Source: Piscirickettsiaceae bacterium (GTDB taxonomy: Bacteria > Pseudomonadota > Gammaproteobacteria > Nitrosococcales > Methylophagaceae). From it: a stretch of 64,000 bases of DNA. Location: positions 1 to 64,000 of the forward strand of contig JABSQN010000001.1 in the NCBI GenBank assembly GCA_013215825.1, written 5' to 3'. Under the pieces are notes generated by a model. It saw only the letters and a list, made by a program, of their open reading frames with translations. It made no database searches and was not told the DNA's origin. Every line of letters starts with the position of its first letter. The stretch's first letter is position 1. The translations under genes and the position numbers were made by a program. Shown one piece after another: positions 8,894 to 17,683 of the stretch.

Positions 8894-10177
8894 TTATTCT
8901 AAGTTATCTGTTGGCTCATCTTGTTTGCGTGCGGCTAAATATTGTTGATGGCGTTCTTTTTTCATTGGTCGAACTTCAGTCCAATACATCCAGACTAGAG
9001 AAACCCAAACCACACCGAACATCAACATAAACACAGATGACCGTACGCCAGTAAGGTCAACCAGAGCGCCGAACATAACAGGTAAGAAGAAGCCTCCCAT
9101 GCCGCCAGCTAGACCAACGATGCCTGAGATAACACCAATATTATGGGTATAGTCATCTGAGATATATTTGAAAACAGATGCTTTACCAATCGCGAAAGCA
9201 ACACCAATGGTAAACATCAAAATGGTGAATACAGTTGCACTTAGGCCGACATGAAAGTCCATTTGACCGTCCACCGTCATAATGCTTAATTGAGTTTGTG
9301 GATAAGACAGGAAGAATAAAGCCGCTAAGGAAACCCACAATACCCACCATGTGACTGTGTGAGCGCCATGCTTGTCTGAAAAATAACCACCCATAGCACG
9401 TAAAATACCGCCGGGTAATGAGAAGCAGGCCGCTAATAAGGCCGCTGTTTTAAGATCGAAGCCATATTCAGCGATATAGTATTTGGTCATCCATAGTGCC
9501 AGAGCAACATAACCACCAAATACGATTGAGTAGTATTGGCAAAGCTTCCAGACCACAGGATCTTTTAATGCTTTTAACTCGTCAGCAATACTGAACTTTT
9601 TATCCGATTTATGAGCAGGATCATCATAAGTAAAGAGCCAAAAAGCAATAGCCATTACCGTCATAATCACGGCATAAACTTTAGGCACCATTGCCCAGCC
9701 ATAAGCCACCACAATACTAGGAGCCACTAATTTAGTGATTGCCGCCCCTACATTACCGGCACCAAATATACCCATTGCAGTACCTTGTTGGTTTTTAGGA
9801 AACCAGCGAGCAACATAGGCAATACCGACAGTAAATGATGCGCCAGTAAGACCAACAAATAATCCTAGCACTAGATAATGCCAATATTCTGTACCGTATG
9901 ACACCATCCAAATTGGGAAGATAGTGGAAAGCATCAAACACATAAATACAATGCGACCACCATAGATATCAGTCAAAATGCCAATGGGCAGTCTAAATAA
10001 TGAACCCGTTAATACGGGCATTGCAATCAAAATACCGAATTGGGTTTCATTTAACCCCAGCGTTTCTTTAATTGGAATACCGATTACAGCAAACATCATC
10101 CACACCATAAAACAGACAGTGAAAGAGAAGGTGCTTGCTGCTGTAACTGACCATGCCATTGATTTTTGTGTAGGCAT
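8894..10177 (-). CDS. narK1: NarK1-type nitrate transporter (MFS)
   Basis: First of the tandem nitrate transporters, 427 aa, about 12 membrane segments. Motifs: RLPIGILTDIYGGR after segment 2, GAGNVGAAITKLVAP (nitrate signature), and LRAMGGYFSDKHGAH in the second half. The NarK1 group acts as a nitrate/proton symporter that starts nitrate import before nitrite accumulates (family knowledge). It is the first gene of narK1K2GHJI, and the 281-bp gap upstream must carry the operon's main promoter. ATG at 10177 follows a G-rich run (AGGGGGGAC) that serves as ribosome site. Confidence 0.92.
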   Translation of the reverse strand: MPTQKSMAWSVTAASTFSFTVCFMVWMMFAVIGIPIKETLGLNETQFGILIAMPVLTGSLFRLPIGILTDIYGGRIVFMCLMLSTIFPIWMVSYGTEYWHYLVLGLFVGLTGASFTVGIAYVARWFPKNQQGTAMGIFGAGNVGAAITKLVAPSIVVAYGWAMVPKVYAVIMTVMAIAFWLFTYDDPAHKSDKKFSIADELKALKDPVVWKLCQYYSIVFGGYVALALWMTKYYIAEYGFDLKTAALLAACFSLPGGILRAMGGYFSDKHGAHTVTWWVLWVSLAALFFLSYPQTQLSIMTVDGQMDFHVGLSATVFTILMFTIGVAFAIGKASVFKYISDDYTHNIGVISGIVGLAGGMGGFFLPVMFGALVDLTGVRSSVFMLMFGVVWVSLVWMYWTEVRPMKKERHQQYLAARKQDEPTDNLE

Positions 10178-10458
10178 TTTTGTCCCCCCTAAAAGTACTA
10201 AATTTACATAGTGTTAGGATAGGCTCATTGTTTACAGCAACCTATTCTCCAGAAGACGTAGGTTGTGAAGGGAAAAGAACTAGTTCTTTTGGGTAGGGTC
10301 GGATATAAATTACACATTAATTGTGATTTATATTTATTATCATTCACGTTGTAGAGCCTTTTAATAAAGCCCATCATTCCCGTGAAAATAGGGACCTAGC
10401 GATTGTGACTATATTCACAATCGAAGTGCAAAGCTATAACTACAAGTGGTTGGTATAT
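10178..10458 (-). promoter_or_regulatory. narK1K2GHJI upstream regulatory region with two palindromes
   Basis: The 281-bp gap between narL and narK1 holds no ORF I can support. Two exact dyads stand out: AAAAGAACTAGTTCTTTT at 10273-10290 and GATTGTGA-N6-TCACAATC at 10401-10422. The second fits the CRP-class consensus TGTGA-N6-TCACA. I saw no perfect FNR box (TTGAT-N4-ATCAA) here, which is unexpected for a nar promoter. A TACCCAA heptamer (minus strand, near 10289-10295) resembles a NarL half-site but is weak. The -10/-35 elements are not clear. Confidence 0.5.
10401..10422. promoter_or_regulatory. CRP-class operator dyad
   Basis: Perfect inverted repeat with 8-bp arms (GATTGTGA / TCACAATC) around a 6-bp spacer CTATAT. 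This is the TGTGA-N6-TCACA consensus of CRP/Vfr. It lies 37 bp beyond the narL stop and about 225 bp upstream of narK1. It has no T-run after it, so a terminator is unlikely. The protein that binds it is not in the window. Confidence 0.5.
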
Positions 10459-11118
10459 TTATTTAGAATTAGGTATTAACCCATGCTCAACAGCATAAAC
10501 CGCAGCTTGCACTCGGCTAGTAATTTTGAGTTTCCGTAAGATGCCTTGTACGTGAATTTTGACTGTTGATTCAGCTAAACCAAGAATCCGGGCAATGCTT
10601 TTATTGCTTTCTCCTTGAGCCAGCATAATGATGATTTCACTTTCACGCGGTGTTAAGTGAATATTCTCTTTTTTAAATTTCTTTTCAATGATAGGTTTGC
10701 GAACAGCCTCAAGTAATACTGAGGACATTTGGAGAGACATCACTGATTCACCATCGACGGCACGGCGTATGGAATCCACTAAAAAATCTATTTCAATATT
10801 TTTTAGTAAATAGCCTCGTGCACCATTTTGTAAGGCTTGCATTAGGTCTTGACCATCTTCAGAGACGGTTAACATTAACACGGCAATTTCAGGCATATCT
10901 TCCGTAAGCATTTGCAATGCTTCTAAGCCACTGGTACCAGGCATGTGTAGATCAAGTAATACAATATCGGGCATAAGCTGTTTGGCACGTTTAACGCCTT
11001 CAAGCCCATCATTGGCTTCACCGACTACGTCGAAATCATCCTGACTTTCAAGCAATGACTTAATGCCGCTACGGAAGAGACTGTGATCATCGACTAATAA
11101 AATGCGAATATTGCTCAT
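10459..11118 (-). CDS. narL: Nitrate/nitrite response regulator NarL
   Basis: Two-component response regulator, 219 aa. I take the start at 11118 (MSNIRILLVDDH): it overlaps the narX stop as ATGA, whereas the longer in-frame start at 11172 would add 18 unrelated residues inside narX. Receiver domain: acidic pocket D10/D11, phospho-acceptor D56 in IVLLDLHMPG, and a conserved lysine in LLKN. The C-terminal LuxR-type helix-turn-helix (LTPRESEIIIMLAQGESNKS ...) ends the protein. It is phosphorylated by NarX when nitrate or nitrite is present and activates nar operons (family knowledge). The likely target is narK1K2GHJI directly downstream. Confidence 0.94.
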   Translation of the reverse strand: MSNIRILLVDDHSLFRSGIKSLLESQDDFDVVGEANDGLEGVKRAKQLMPDIVLLDLHMPGTSGLEALQMLTEDMPEIAVLMLTVSEDGQDLMQALQNGARGYLLKNIEIDFLVDSIRRAVDGESVMSLQMSSVLLEAVRKPIIEKKFKKENIHLTPRESEIIIMLAQGESNKSIARILGLAESTVKIHVQGILRKLKITSRVQAAVYAVEHGLIPNSK

Positions 11119-13061
11119 GCCTTTGTGATTTCCTTCGGTAGAATATTGCTTGTAAGTGGTAGCGTTAAGCAAATTGTTGTGCCTTCATTAGGAGAGGAGT
11201 CAATGGTTAAAGTGCCGCCAATACGATGCGTTCTTTCTTTCATGATTTGCAAACCAACATGAGTTTCTCCTGCATCTTTACTGCTATCAAAGCCGAGACC
11301 GTCATCATGAATAATGAGTTGGCATTCGGTACCATGTGATAAATGAACATCAACCTGTGTCGCCCTAGAGTGTTTACGAATATTAGATAAGCATTCATGC
11401 AGAATATGTAAGAATTGCAATATTATCTCTGGTTGCAAGCTGACCGCATTGCCGTCAAATTCATAGTGGCTACTAATACCCGTTTGCCCTTCAAATTTTT
11501 CCAGTGCATCACGAATAGCAACATCAATATCATCATGTTTTATCCGAGTGCGGAAATACACCAGTAACTCACGCACATCATCATAACTTTCTTGAATGCC
11601 TTCTTTAATTTGAGTTAATGTTTTGTCGACTTGTTCGGCGCGTCCTTTACGTAAACCATCTTGTAATAGTTGTACTTGAATATTCAAAAAAGCAAGTGAT
11701 TGGGCAATGCTATCGTGTAGTTCTTGTGCCAATAAATTGCGTTCTTCGGAGATAGCCATTTCTTTTTCACGATCAACAAACAGTTGGTTTTCAATGGCCG
11801 CTCCTAAATGTTGACTGACTGTTTCGAGTAATTTCACTTCTGATGGCGGCAGGATACGTGGTTGATGGAAGAATAAGTTAAATACGCCGATAACACCTTG
11901 TCTCGTTTTAATGGGCACGGAAACAACGCCTTCAAAGCCTTCATTTTTACAGGCTTGTTTGGAAAACACACCATATTCGACGGGAGAGATACTGCAGCTA
12001 ATGGCTATTTCGCTATTGATCGTGTCGCCACATAAACAATCGCCACACTGTACCTGATGTTCACTGTGAAGAAATTGTTCAGAAACACCGGCACAAGCAA
12101 CAATGGGAATGCCGATGCCTTTGGGGTCAATAAGTCTAATAATACCTGCTTGGGCACTAAATAATTCAATCATTTTATTGAGCACAACATCACATAATTC
12201 GTCGGTGACAGGGGCTGTATTTATAAATGCAGCAGTATCATAGAGTGCGGCTAATTCACGACTTTTTACTTCTAAGGTATTTGTTTTTGTTTGGATCCGT
12301 TCTTCAAGCGTGGCGTAAATTTCTTGTAACTGTTTAACCATATGATTAAAACCGCTAGCCAAATCACCAAATTCATCGTGGCTGGTAACAGGGAGTCGGA
12401 TACTAAAATCGCCATGTCCCATTGTATCTAAGCCTTTTTTTAGCTGTTGTACCGGCACTATTATCATTCTGGTAAATAATGAAAGTAGTAATAAAGAGCC
12501 GATAAAGGCTAAACCCAGTAAGCCATTCTGAAAGCCACGCAATAACTGAGTTGCTTCAGCCTGACTTAACTCTATCATCACGACCAAATGATCAATCTGG
12601 GCAACAAATTCCTTTAAGATATTGTTGTAATCTCTTATTAATAAATTTGCCTTTTCTTTATCAACTTCATTTAGAACAGCCCTAATGAGATGTTTATTTT
12701 GTTGATACCAGCGTTGCTGTATATCTGCTAAGGTTAAGTGAATATCTTTATCTTTCGGTAAGACTAATGGCCGAGAAGGATCGCCTTTTTCTAGCAGTAT
12801 TAACGTTTGTTCAAAAGTCGTAATGATCTGCTCAATTTCAGTGTGTAACGCTATTGAGGGATGATCGGTGTATTGTGTTAATAGAAAAGCAATCTGGTAA
12901 GAACGCATACGTTCACTACCTGCATCATTAATAGCGGCGGCCCCACCTGCTAAACGTCTCGATGCATATAAGGTCGAGGCAATAGCGATAAACGCAATAA
13001 TAAAATAGACAAGTAATAATGTCGTAATCTTTTGTTGAATAGTAAGGTTAGAAAGCTTCAT
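11115..13061 (-). CDS. narX: Nitrate/nitrite sensor histidine kinase NarX
   Basis: Membrane sensor kinase, 648 aa. Order: membrane segment 1 (about 13-35); periplasmic sensor with the P-box around INDAGSERMRSY (44-55), which binds nitrate in NarX; membrane segment 2 (about 181-203); HAMP; coiled linker; a cysteine-rich GAF-like central module (QCGDCLCG near 338-345); HisKA_3 dimerisation domain with phospho-acceptor H449 in AQELHDSIAQSL; and a HATPase domain (N-box ECLSNIRKH, G-box DDGLGFD). The stop overlaps the narL start. Promoter elements in the 63 bp upstream are not evident, so narXL may be read from the TDT gene promoter. Confidence 0.94.
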   Translation of the reverse strand: MKLSNLTIQQKITTLLLVYFIIAFIAIASTLYASRRLAGGAAAINDAGSERMRSYQIAFLLTQYTDHPSIALHTEIEQIITTFEQTLILLEKGDPSRPLVLPKDKDIHLTLADIQQRWYQQNKHLIRAVLNEVDKEKANLLIRDYNNILKEFVAQIDHLVVMIELSQAEATQLLRGFQNGLLGLAFIGSLLLLSLFTRMIIVPVQQLKKGLDTMGHGDFSIRLPVTSHDEFGDLASGFNHMVKQLQEIYATLEERIQTKTNTLEVKSRELAALYDTAAFINTAPVTDELCDVVLNKMIELFSAQAGIIRLIDPKGIGIPIVACAGVSEQFLHSEHQVQCGDCLCGDTINSEIAISCSISPVEYGVFSKQACKNEGFEGVVSVPIKTRQGVIGVFNLFFHQPRILPPSEVKLLETVSQHLGAAIENQLFVDREKEMAISEERNLLAQELHDSIAQSLAFLNIQVQLLQDGLRKGRAEQVDKTLTQIKEGIQESYDDVRELLVYFRTRIKHDDIDVAIRDALEKFEGQTGISSHYEFDGNAVSLQPEIILQFLHILHECLSNIRKHSRATQVDVHLSHGTECQLIIHDDGLGFDSSKDAGETHVGLQIMKERTHRIGGTLTIDSSPNEGTTICLTLPLTSNILPKEITKA

Positions 13062-13124
13062 TATTGGATCGCTATTTCCAGAAAAAAATAGTATGGATGG
13101 TAGTCTATCTTATTTAGTCATTTG

Positions 13125-14171
13125 CTATAAGTGGTATTTTTCTGTTGTGTTGTGTTTAAAAACATGACGGATTAGACCGAACATCACCAACGCCCACACA
13201 ATAATAGCAACCCAAACCATAATTTGAGCAATCCAGCTCATAGGTTCAAAATCTGCTGCAAGTGAAAGCTGATAACTGGTGACGGCATACATGCCAAGTG
13301 GAAAAACAATATTCCACTGCATTGGGTTATAGCATAAAGGAATATGACGAATGAAACGTTTCCAATATCCAATTACAACTAATAACGGGATCCACCAAGT
13401 AGCCCATGTCCATGCAAGAAGAGAGACAGCATCAACGACGGAATGCAAAGCAATGAGAACGGGCATTATCGGATCAGATAAGGATAAAGTACTACCGGCA
13501 TTAGCACTGATAGCGGCCGCACCCATAATTACCCACATAAGTGGTGTGTAGTCTTCATCTTCCATATTCAGAAAGAAAATTCGATAGCAAAACAAAGTGA
13601 CAAATATGGTGTAAAGAATCAAACCAATCCCCCACAGCATATAAAGCCCAACCATCATATATTCGGCATATATACCCACTTGGTCGACAATATTGATGCC
13701 AAGTATAACGAGTGATTGAGTTCCTACAATACAGATCAACCATCCACCATGAACGATATTTAAATTACGCTTTGCACGGTGAATGGTCAGAATACTAAAG
13801 CTACAGTGAAGCAGTGACAACCAACCCAATAATGCGAAGACCCAGCATAAAAGAGCGAGCTGATTTAGCTCATGTAGATCGAATAATATGCCTACGACAT
13901 TTGTCGCAGCAACAAAGGTAAAGAAGATAAAGGTCGTTGAGGGGTTGGTTAACTCAGCCCATACGATCTTGGGAAAACGAATAAGCCGCCAAATATAGAT
14001 GACTAATAGTGTAAGCCAGGAAATTACAGCGATTACATACATCACTTCAGATAGTATCGCCATTTCAAGCATCTTCAATGCAATTGCAATGATCCCTGTC
14101 GCCATGGTTAGGCCAAAATAACCCGGATACAGATCTTTGAGCCAGACTAACTTAGTCGCATTAGAAGACAT
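13125..14171 (-). CDS. TDT-family transporter / SLAC1-type anion channel
   Basis: Integral membrane protein of 348 aa with about ten hydrophobic helices and the family opening PGYFGLTMATGIIAIAL, as in TehA, malate carriers and plant SLAC1/SLAH anion channels. SLAC-type proteins conduct nitrate and chloride, and others in the family export malate, sulfite or tellurite. The gene sits between narX (63 bp downstream) and a nitrate-transporter/kinase cluster (140 bp upstream), all on one strand, so nitrate or nitrite is the most economical substrate (inference). The sequence alone does not tell channel from carrier. Confidence 0.8.
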   Translation of the reverse strand: MSSNATKLVWLKDLYPGYFGLTMATGIIAIALKMLEMAILSEVMYVIAVISWLTLLVIYIWRLIRFPKIVWAELTNPSTTFIFFTFVAATNVVGILFDLHELNQLALLCWVFALLGWLSLLHCSFSILTIHRAKRNLNIVHGGWLICIVGTQSLVILGINIVDQVGIYAEYMMVGLYMLWGIGLILYTIFVTLFCYRIFFLNMEDEDYTPLMWVIMGAAAISANAGSTLSLSDPIMPVLIALHSVVDAVSLLAWTWATWWIPLLVVIGYWKRFIRHIPLCYNPMQWNIVFPLGMYAVTSYQLSLAADFEPMSWIAQIMVWVAIIVWALVMFGLIRHVFKHNTTEKYHL

Positions 14172-14311
14172 GTTATTTATCCCTCCACAACATTTAGAAC
14201 CCCTGCTTGTTTTTAATTTCCCTTAGCTATTTGATAGGATTTTGTTGAATCTGTAAAGTTAAGTTAATGAAATTAATATGTTTGCAGTGGCAATCAACTA
14301 AATTTCTATCT

Positions 14312-16036
14312 TTACGTTATCATCAAATAAACTAATATTAGGTTGGCGGCAAACAAGAGAACAGACATGGATTTCCAGAACCTTAAAGGATTGCGTTCAA
14401 GTAACGGCAATTGCTCTTCTTTTAGAAATTGTGGATTAGGTTTTCGTAGATCACTTTCAAATTCTGACATTATTTCATAGCGATTTGTAGGATCAACAAG
14501 TACTGCTTTCCTAATGGCTTTATCAACCCAATGCGGGATATTACTTACATAGCTACTAATAGGCCTGTACTGTAAGCGGCGAAGTGATGCGCGATCTGAT
14601 AAGCGAGAAAGCTTATCGCCATAGGGTAGTTTTCCAGTGATCATTTCATAGGTGATAGTGCCCAGAGCAAACAGATCTGACTGTGTTGTACCGATGCCAT
14701 TGATCAGGTATTCGGGAGCCGTATAGTGTTTTGTGCCGAGTAATTCTTTTCGTTCAATGGGGGTGGATACATCTGCCATTCCCGCAATCTTTGTTGAACC
14801 AAAATCAACTATTTTGACTAATCCTTCTGCTGTAATCATAAGATTACCAGGCTTAATATCTTGATGTAGCATATCTAAGCGATGAAAAGCACGAAGCCCT
14901 GATACCGCTTGAGACACAATATTTCTAATGGCGGTTAGGTCTGGTTCAGTTTGATCGCTCATCCATTGATCCAGTGTTTTCCCTTCAATATATTCCATCA
15001 CATAATAAAGAAAACGACGAGGACGAGTTTGCTCTATGGTTCTTATAACGTGGGGACTATTTATACGCCTGCCGATCCATTCTTCCATTTGAAAACGTTC
15101 AAGATAAGCAGGATCATCTTCAAAATTAATGGAGGGTGTTTTCAGCACCACTTTTTCATTGGTATCGGTATCAATAGCAAGATAAAGTTGGCTGGTTGAG
15201 CTGGCGTGTAACTCTCTAGTCACCCGGTAACCATCTAAAATGACACCTTCATATAATTCAGGCGGAAAGGGGAGTTTAGTTAGTTGTGAATAGACTTCAT
15301 CAACATCTTGCGAGGGTAATTCGGTAATTTTTATAGCCTGGCAACTGACATTATCAAGACTGCCATTTTTTAGAGATTGTGCGACTAACTGTTCACATAA
15401 AACCGTTAAATCGTGTTGTTCCGATTTGATAGTATTAATAATAAGCTTGTCAGACAGATAATCATGAATACCATCGGTGGAAATAAAGAACAGATCACCG
15501 ATTTCAATGGCTAATGATTTGTAATCAATATCTAAACGATAATCTATGCCCATTGCACGGCCTAGATATTCTTGTTTTCCAGGCATGTGAATACGATGAT
15601 CGGTTGTTAATTGTTCTAGATTATTATTACGAAACAGATAAATACGAGAATCACCGACATGGAATAAATGAGCCGTTGTTGATTTAATCACCAGTCCGCA
15701 AAAGGTAGTAGCTAAACCGCGAGAAATATCTTGGTATTGATTGCTTTGGCTAAATAACCAGTTATTAATGGCAGTGAGAACCTTGCCGCCTGATTTTTTG
15801 ACCGACCATGAATCGGGAGTACTGAAATAGTCTTCCATAAAGCCTGTGACACAGGCCTGACTTGCTTGTTTCGCTTCTGAGCTGCTGCTGACACCATCGG
15901 CTAAGGCAAAGGCGGCACCTTTACCTGTCAATAAGGCGGTATTAACAGGAATGAAGTGGCCGATATAATCTTGGTTCTCTTCCTTCAAACCTTTCTCGGA
16001 ACAGAAACCAACCTGTAGTTTTAATTTAGTCGTCAT
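14312..16036 (-). CDS. Bifunctional PP2C phosphatase / Ser-Thr protein kinase, copy 2
   Basis: Fusion protein of 574 aa. Residues 1-235 are a PP2C phosphatase with the metal-binding motifs ENQD (20-23), ALADG (D47, G48), HVGDSR (126-131), STDG (D188) and LDNVS (D228). Residues 265-530 are a Hanks-type kinase: ATP lysine K299 (VVLKTPS), catalytic loop HQDIKPGN (D393, K395, N398), DFG at 411-413 and TAPEYL. The glycine loop is degenerate (LHASSTSQLYLA). A C-terminal membrane anchor spans about 551-573. It starts 2 bp after the nitrate transporter gene. Kinase genes of this kind lie beside assimilatory nitrate transporters in Pseudomonas aeruginosa too. A role in tuning transport is inferred. 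Confidence 0.9.
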   Translation of the reverse strand: MTTKLKLQVGFCSEKGLKEENQDYIGHFIPVNTALLTGKGAAFALADGVSSSSEAKQASQACVTGFMEDYFSTPDSWSVKKSGGKVLTAINNWLFSQSNQYQDISRGLATTFCGLVIKSTTAHLFHVGDSRIYLFRNNNLEQLTTDHRIHMPGKQEYLGRAMGIDYRLDIDYKSLAIEIGDLFFISTDGIHDYLSDKLIINTIKSEQHDLTVLCEQLVAQSLKNGSLDNVSCQAIKITELPSQDVDEVYSQLTKLPFPPELYEGVILDGYRVTRELHASSTSQLYLAIDTDTNEKVVLKTPSINFEDDPAYLERFQMEEWIGRRINSPHVIRTIEQTRPRRFLYYVMEYIEGKTLDQWMSDQTEPDLTAIRNIVSQAVSGLRAFHRLDMLHQDIKPGNLMITAEGLVKIVDFGSTKIAGMADVSTPIERKELLGTKHYTAPEYLINGIGTTQSDLFALGTITYEMITGKLPYGDKLSRLSDRASLRRLQYRPISSYVSNIPHWVDKAIRKAVLVDPTNRYEIMSEFESDLRKPNPQFLKEEQLPLLERNPLRFWKSMSVLLFAANLILVYLMIT

Positions 16037-16038
16037 TA

Positions 16039-17514
16039 TTAATTAACATCAATCATTTGCACCGTTCCATCAGGCAGAATTTCAGCCATGTGTCCTTTAG
16101 GTTCATCCATGAATTGTACTGCAAATAATGTCACTACAGCCGTTGCTGCAATAATAAGGAAGAATGTTTCTGTGGCAACGAGGGATAATATTGTTAAGAA
16201 TATCAAAGCACCAATATTGCCGTAAGCGCCGGCCATACCTGCGATTTGTCCTGTTAATCGACGTTGAATTAATGGTACAACAGCAAAAACAGCACCGCAA
16301 CCTGCATTGACAAAGAAGGCACAGGCCATTGATGCCAGTACTGCCAATGCAATGGGCCATTCGGAAGTGATTTGACTCATAACATAATATCCTACGGATA
16401 AGCCCGCAATACAAAAACTCAATGCCATCTTACGACCAAAGCGATCACTTAATAAACCGCCAGTAGGACGTGATACTAGATTCATAAAAGCAAATCCTGA
16501 GCCTAATAATCCTGCCTGCACGGCACTAATGTCAAAGGTAGTATAAAAGAATAACGGCAACATTGAGATAACGGCTAATTCAGAACCAAATGCGACCATA
16601 TAGGCTAAATCCAATACGGCAACTTGCTTGAATTTATAGCGATGAATTTCAGGTACAGGCTTAATAAAGATGTCTTTATTGACTTGGTAAATATGGTACG
16701 CCTGATAAAAATAGAGAACAAACAAGCCAATATAGATAGCTTGTACTGTTGAAGCCGTTAATAAATCAACACCACTTGGAGAAAGCTTCCAAGATAAAAC
16801 GGCCAATGCGGCATACATTGGAATATTCATCAGTAAATAAAAATAGAGATCGCCTTTGCTCGTCACTTCCAAGCCACCTGATTTTTTAGGTTTAAAATAG
16901 GTTGAGCCTTTAGGTGTGTCCGACACACTAAAGTAATAAATAAATGCGTAAATTAAAGCGATAACGCCAGTAAAGGCAACGGCATAGCGCCAGCCATCTT
17001 CGCCGCCAAATAACAATGCAATAGCCGGTAAACTAATGGCTGCACCAGCTGCACCAAAATTGCCTAAACCACCATAAATACCTGTTGCTAAGCCAACTTG
17101 TTTGGCGGGATACCACTCCGAAATCATACGCACGCCGATAACAAAGCCCGCACCAACAAAACCTAACATAAATCGTGCCGCGGCTAATTGTTCAAAACTT
17201 TGTGCAAGAGCAAAAAAGAAACAAATAAAACTTGAAATACCTAATAACAAAGGAAAGGTGATTCTAGGACCATATTTATCGACCAGCATTCCCACCACGA
17301 TTCGAGCAGGAATCGTCAATGCCACATTTAGGATTAAAATTGTTTTTATTTGTTGATCCGTCAGCCCAAACGATGCTTGAATTGAAATGAGCAAAGGGGC
17401 ATGATTAAACCAGACTAAAAAACTAATAAAAAATGCCATCCAACTGAGATGTAGGATGCGAGTATTACCGCTGAAGGATAATAGCTTTAGGCTTTGTGCA
17501 GACATGGAAAACAA
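16039..17514 (-). CDS. Assimilatory nitrate/nitrite MFS transporter (NasA/NarK-like)
   Basis: MFS protein of 491 aa with about 12 segments, distinct from narK1 and narK2. It shows the nitrate-porter stretches MLVDKYGPR and [13 protein letters not shown] in the first half and [15 protein letters not shown] and [15 protein letters not shown] in the second. The ATG at 17514 gives MFSMSAQSL; an internal ATG three codons on is equally possible. It is flanked on both sides by PP2C-kinase genes: one begins 2 bp downstream, the other ends 170 bp upstream. A -24/-12 promoter 37-52 bp upstream with an NtrC-like dyad predicts induction by nitrogen limitation. The likely job is feeding nitrate to NasA rather than to respiration (inference). 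Confidence 0.9.
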   Translation of the reverse strand: MFSMSAQSLKLLSFSGNTRILHLSWMAFFISFLVWFNHAPLLISIQASFGLTDQQIKTILILNVALTIPARIVVGMLVDKYGPRITFPLLLGISSFICFFFALAQSFEQLAAARFMLGFVGAGFVIGVRMISEWYPAKQVGLATGIYGGLGNFGAAGAAISLPAIALLFGGEDGWRYAVAFTGVIALIYAFIYYFSVSDTPKGSTYFKPKKSGGLEVTSKGDLYFYLLMNIPMYAALAVLSWKLSPSGVDLLTASTVQAIYIGLFVLYFYQAYHIYQVNKDIFIKPVPEIHRYKFKQVAVLDLAYMVAFGSELAVISMLPLFFYTTFDISAVQAGLLGSGFAFMNLVSRPTGGLLSDRFGRKMALSFCIAGLSVGYYVMSQITSEWPIALAVLASMACAFFVNAGCGAVFAVVPLIQRRLTGQIAGMAGAYGNIGALIFLTILSLVATETFFLIIAATAVVTLFAVQFMDEPKGHMAEILPDGTVQMIDVN

Positions 17515-17550
17515 TTCTCTTTAGAACACCAATATTGGTATTAAGTTTGT

Positions 17551-17566
17551 TGCGGGAATCGTGCCA
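17551..17566 (-). promoter_or_regulatory. Sigma54 promoter of the nitrate transporter/kinase-2 unit
   Basis: Minus-strand TGGCACGATTCCCGCA matches the consensus TGGCACG-N4-TTGCW exactly at -24 and keeps the -12 GC. Predicted start near 17539 gives a leader of about 25 nt to the ATG at 17514. Confidence 0.7.
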
Positions 17567-17649
17567 AGGTGTAAGCTAATGATACAAAAGGTAAATTTAT
17601 TTATTCTTGGTGAGAGTCGGCACTGAGATGAAACGCAATCATTAATTTA

Positions 17650-17666
17650 CGCACCGGTATGGTGCG
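17650..17666. promoter_or_regulatory. NtrC-type enhancer dyad
   Basis: CGCACCGGTATGGTGCG is a perfect inverted repeat (6-bp arms, 5-bp spacer) that fits the GCAC-N7-GTGC core of NtrC sites. It lies about 100 bp upstream of the -24/-12 element at 17551-17566, a usual enhancer distance, and ends just before the upstream kinase stop codon. Confidence 0.65.
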
Positions 17667-17683
17667 ACATGGTTAAAGGTAGT

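Noticed and set aside
9297-9305. Perfect DnaA box (TGTGGATAA)
   Set aside because: Single copy inside narK1 coding sequence, expected by chance in 64 kb.
10280-10300. NarL heptamers in the nar promoter region
   Set aside because: One weak TACCCAA match; heptamers of this looseness occur often by chance.
14230-14245. FNR-like TTGAT-N4 site upstream of the TDT gene
   Set aside because: Only one half-site matches; the other half (TTTTG) does not.
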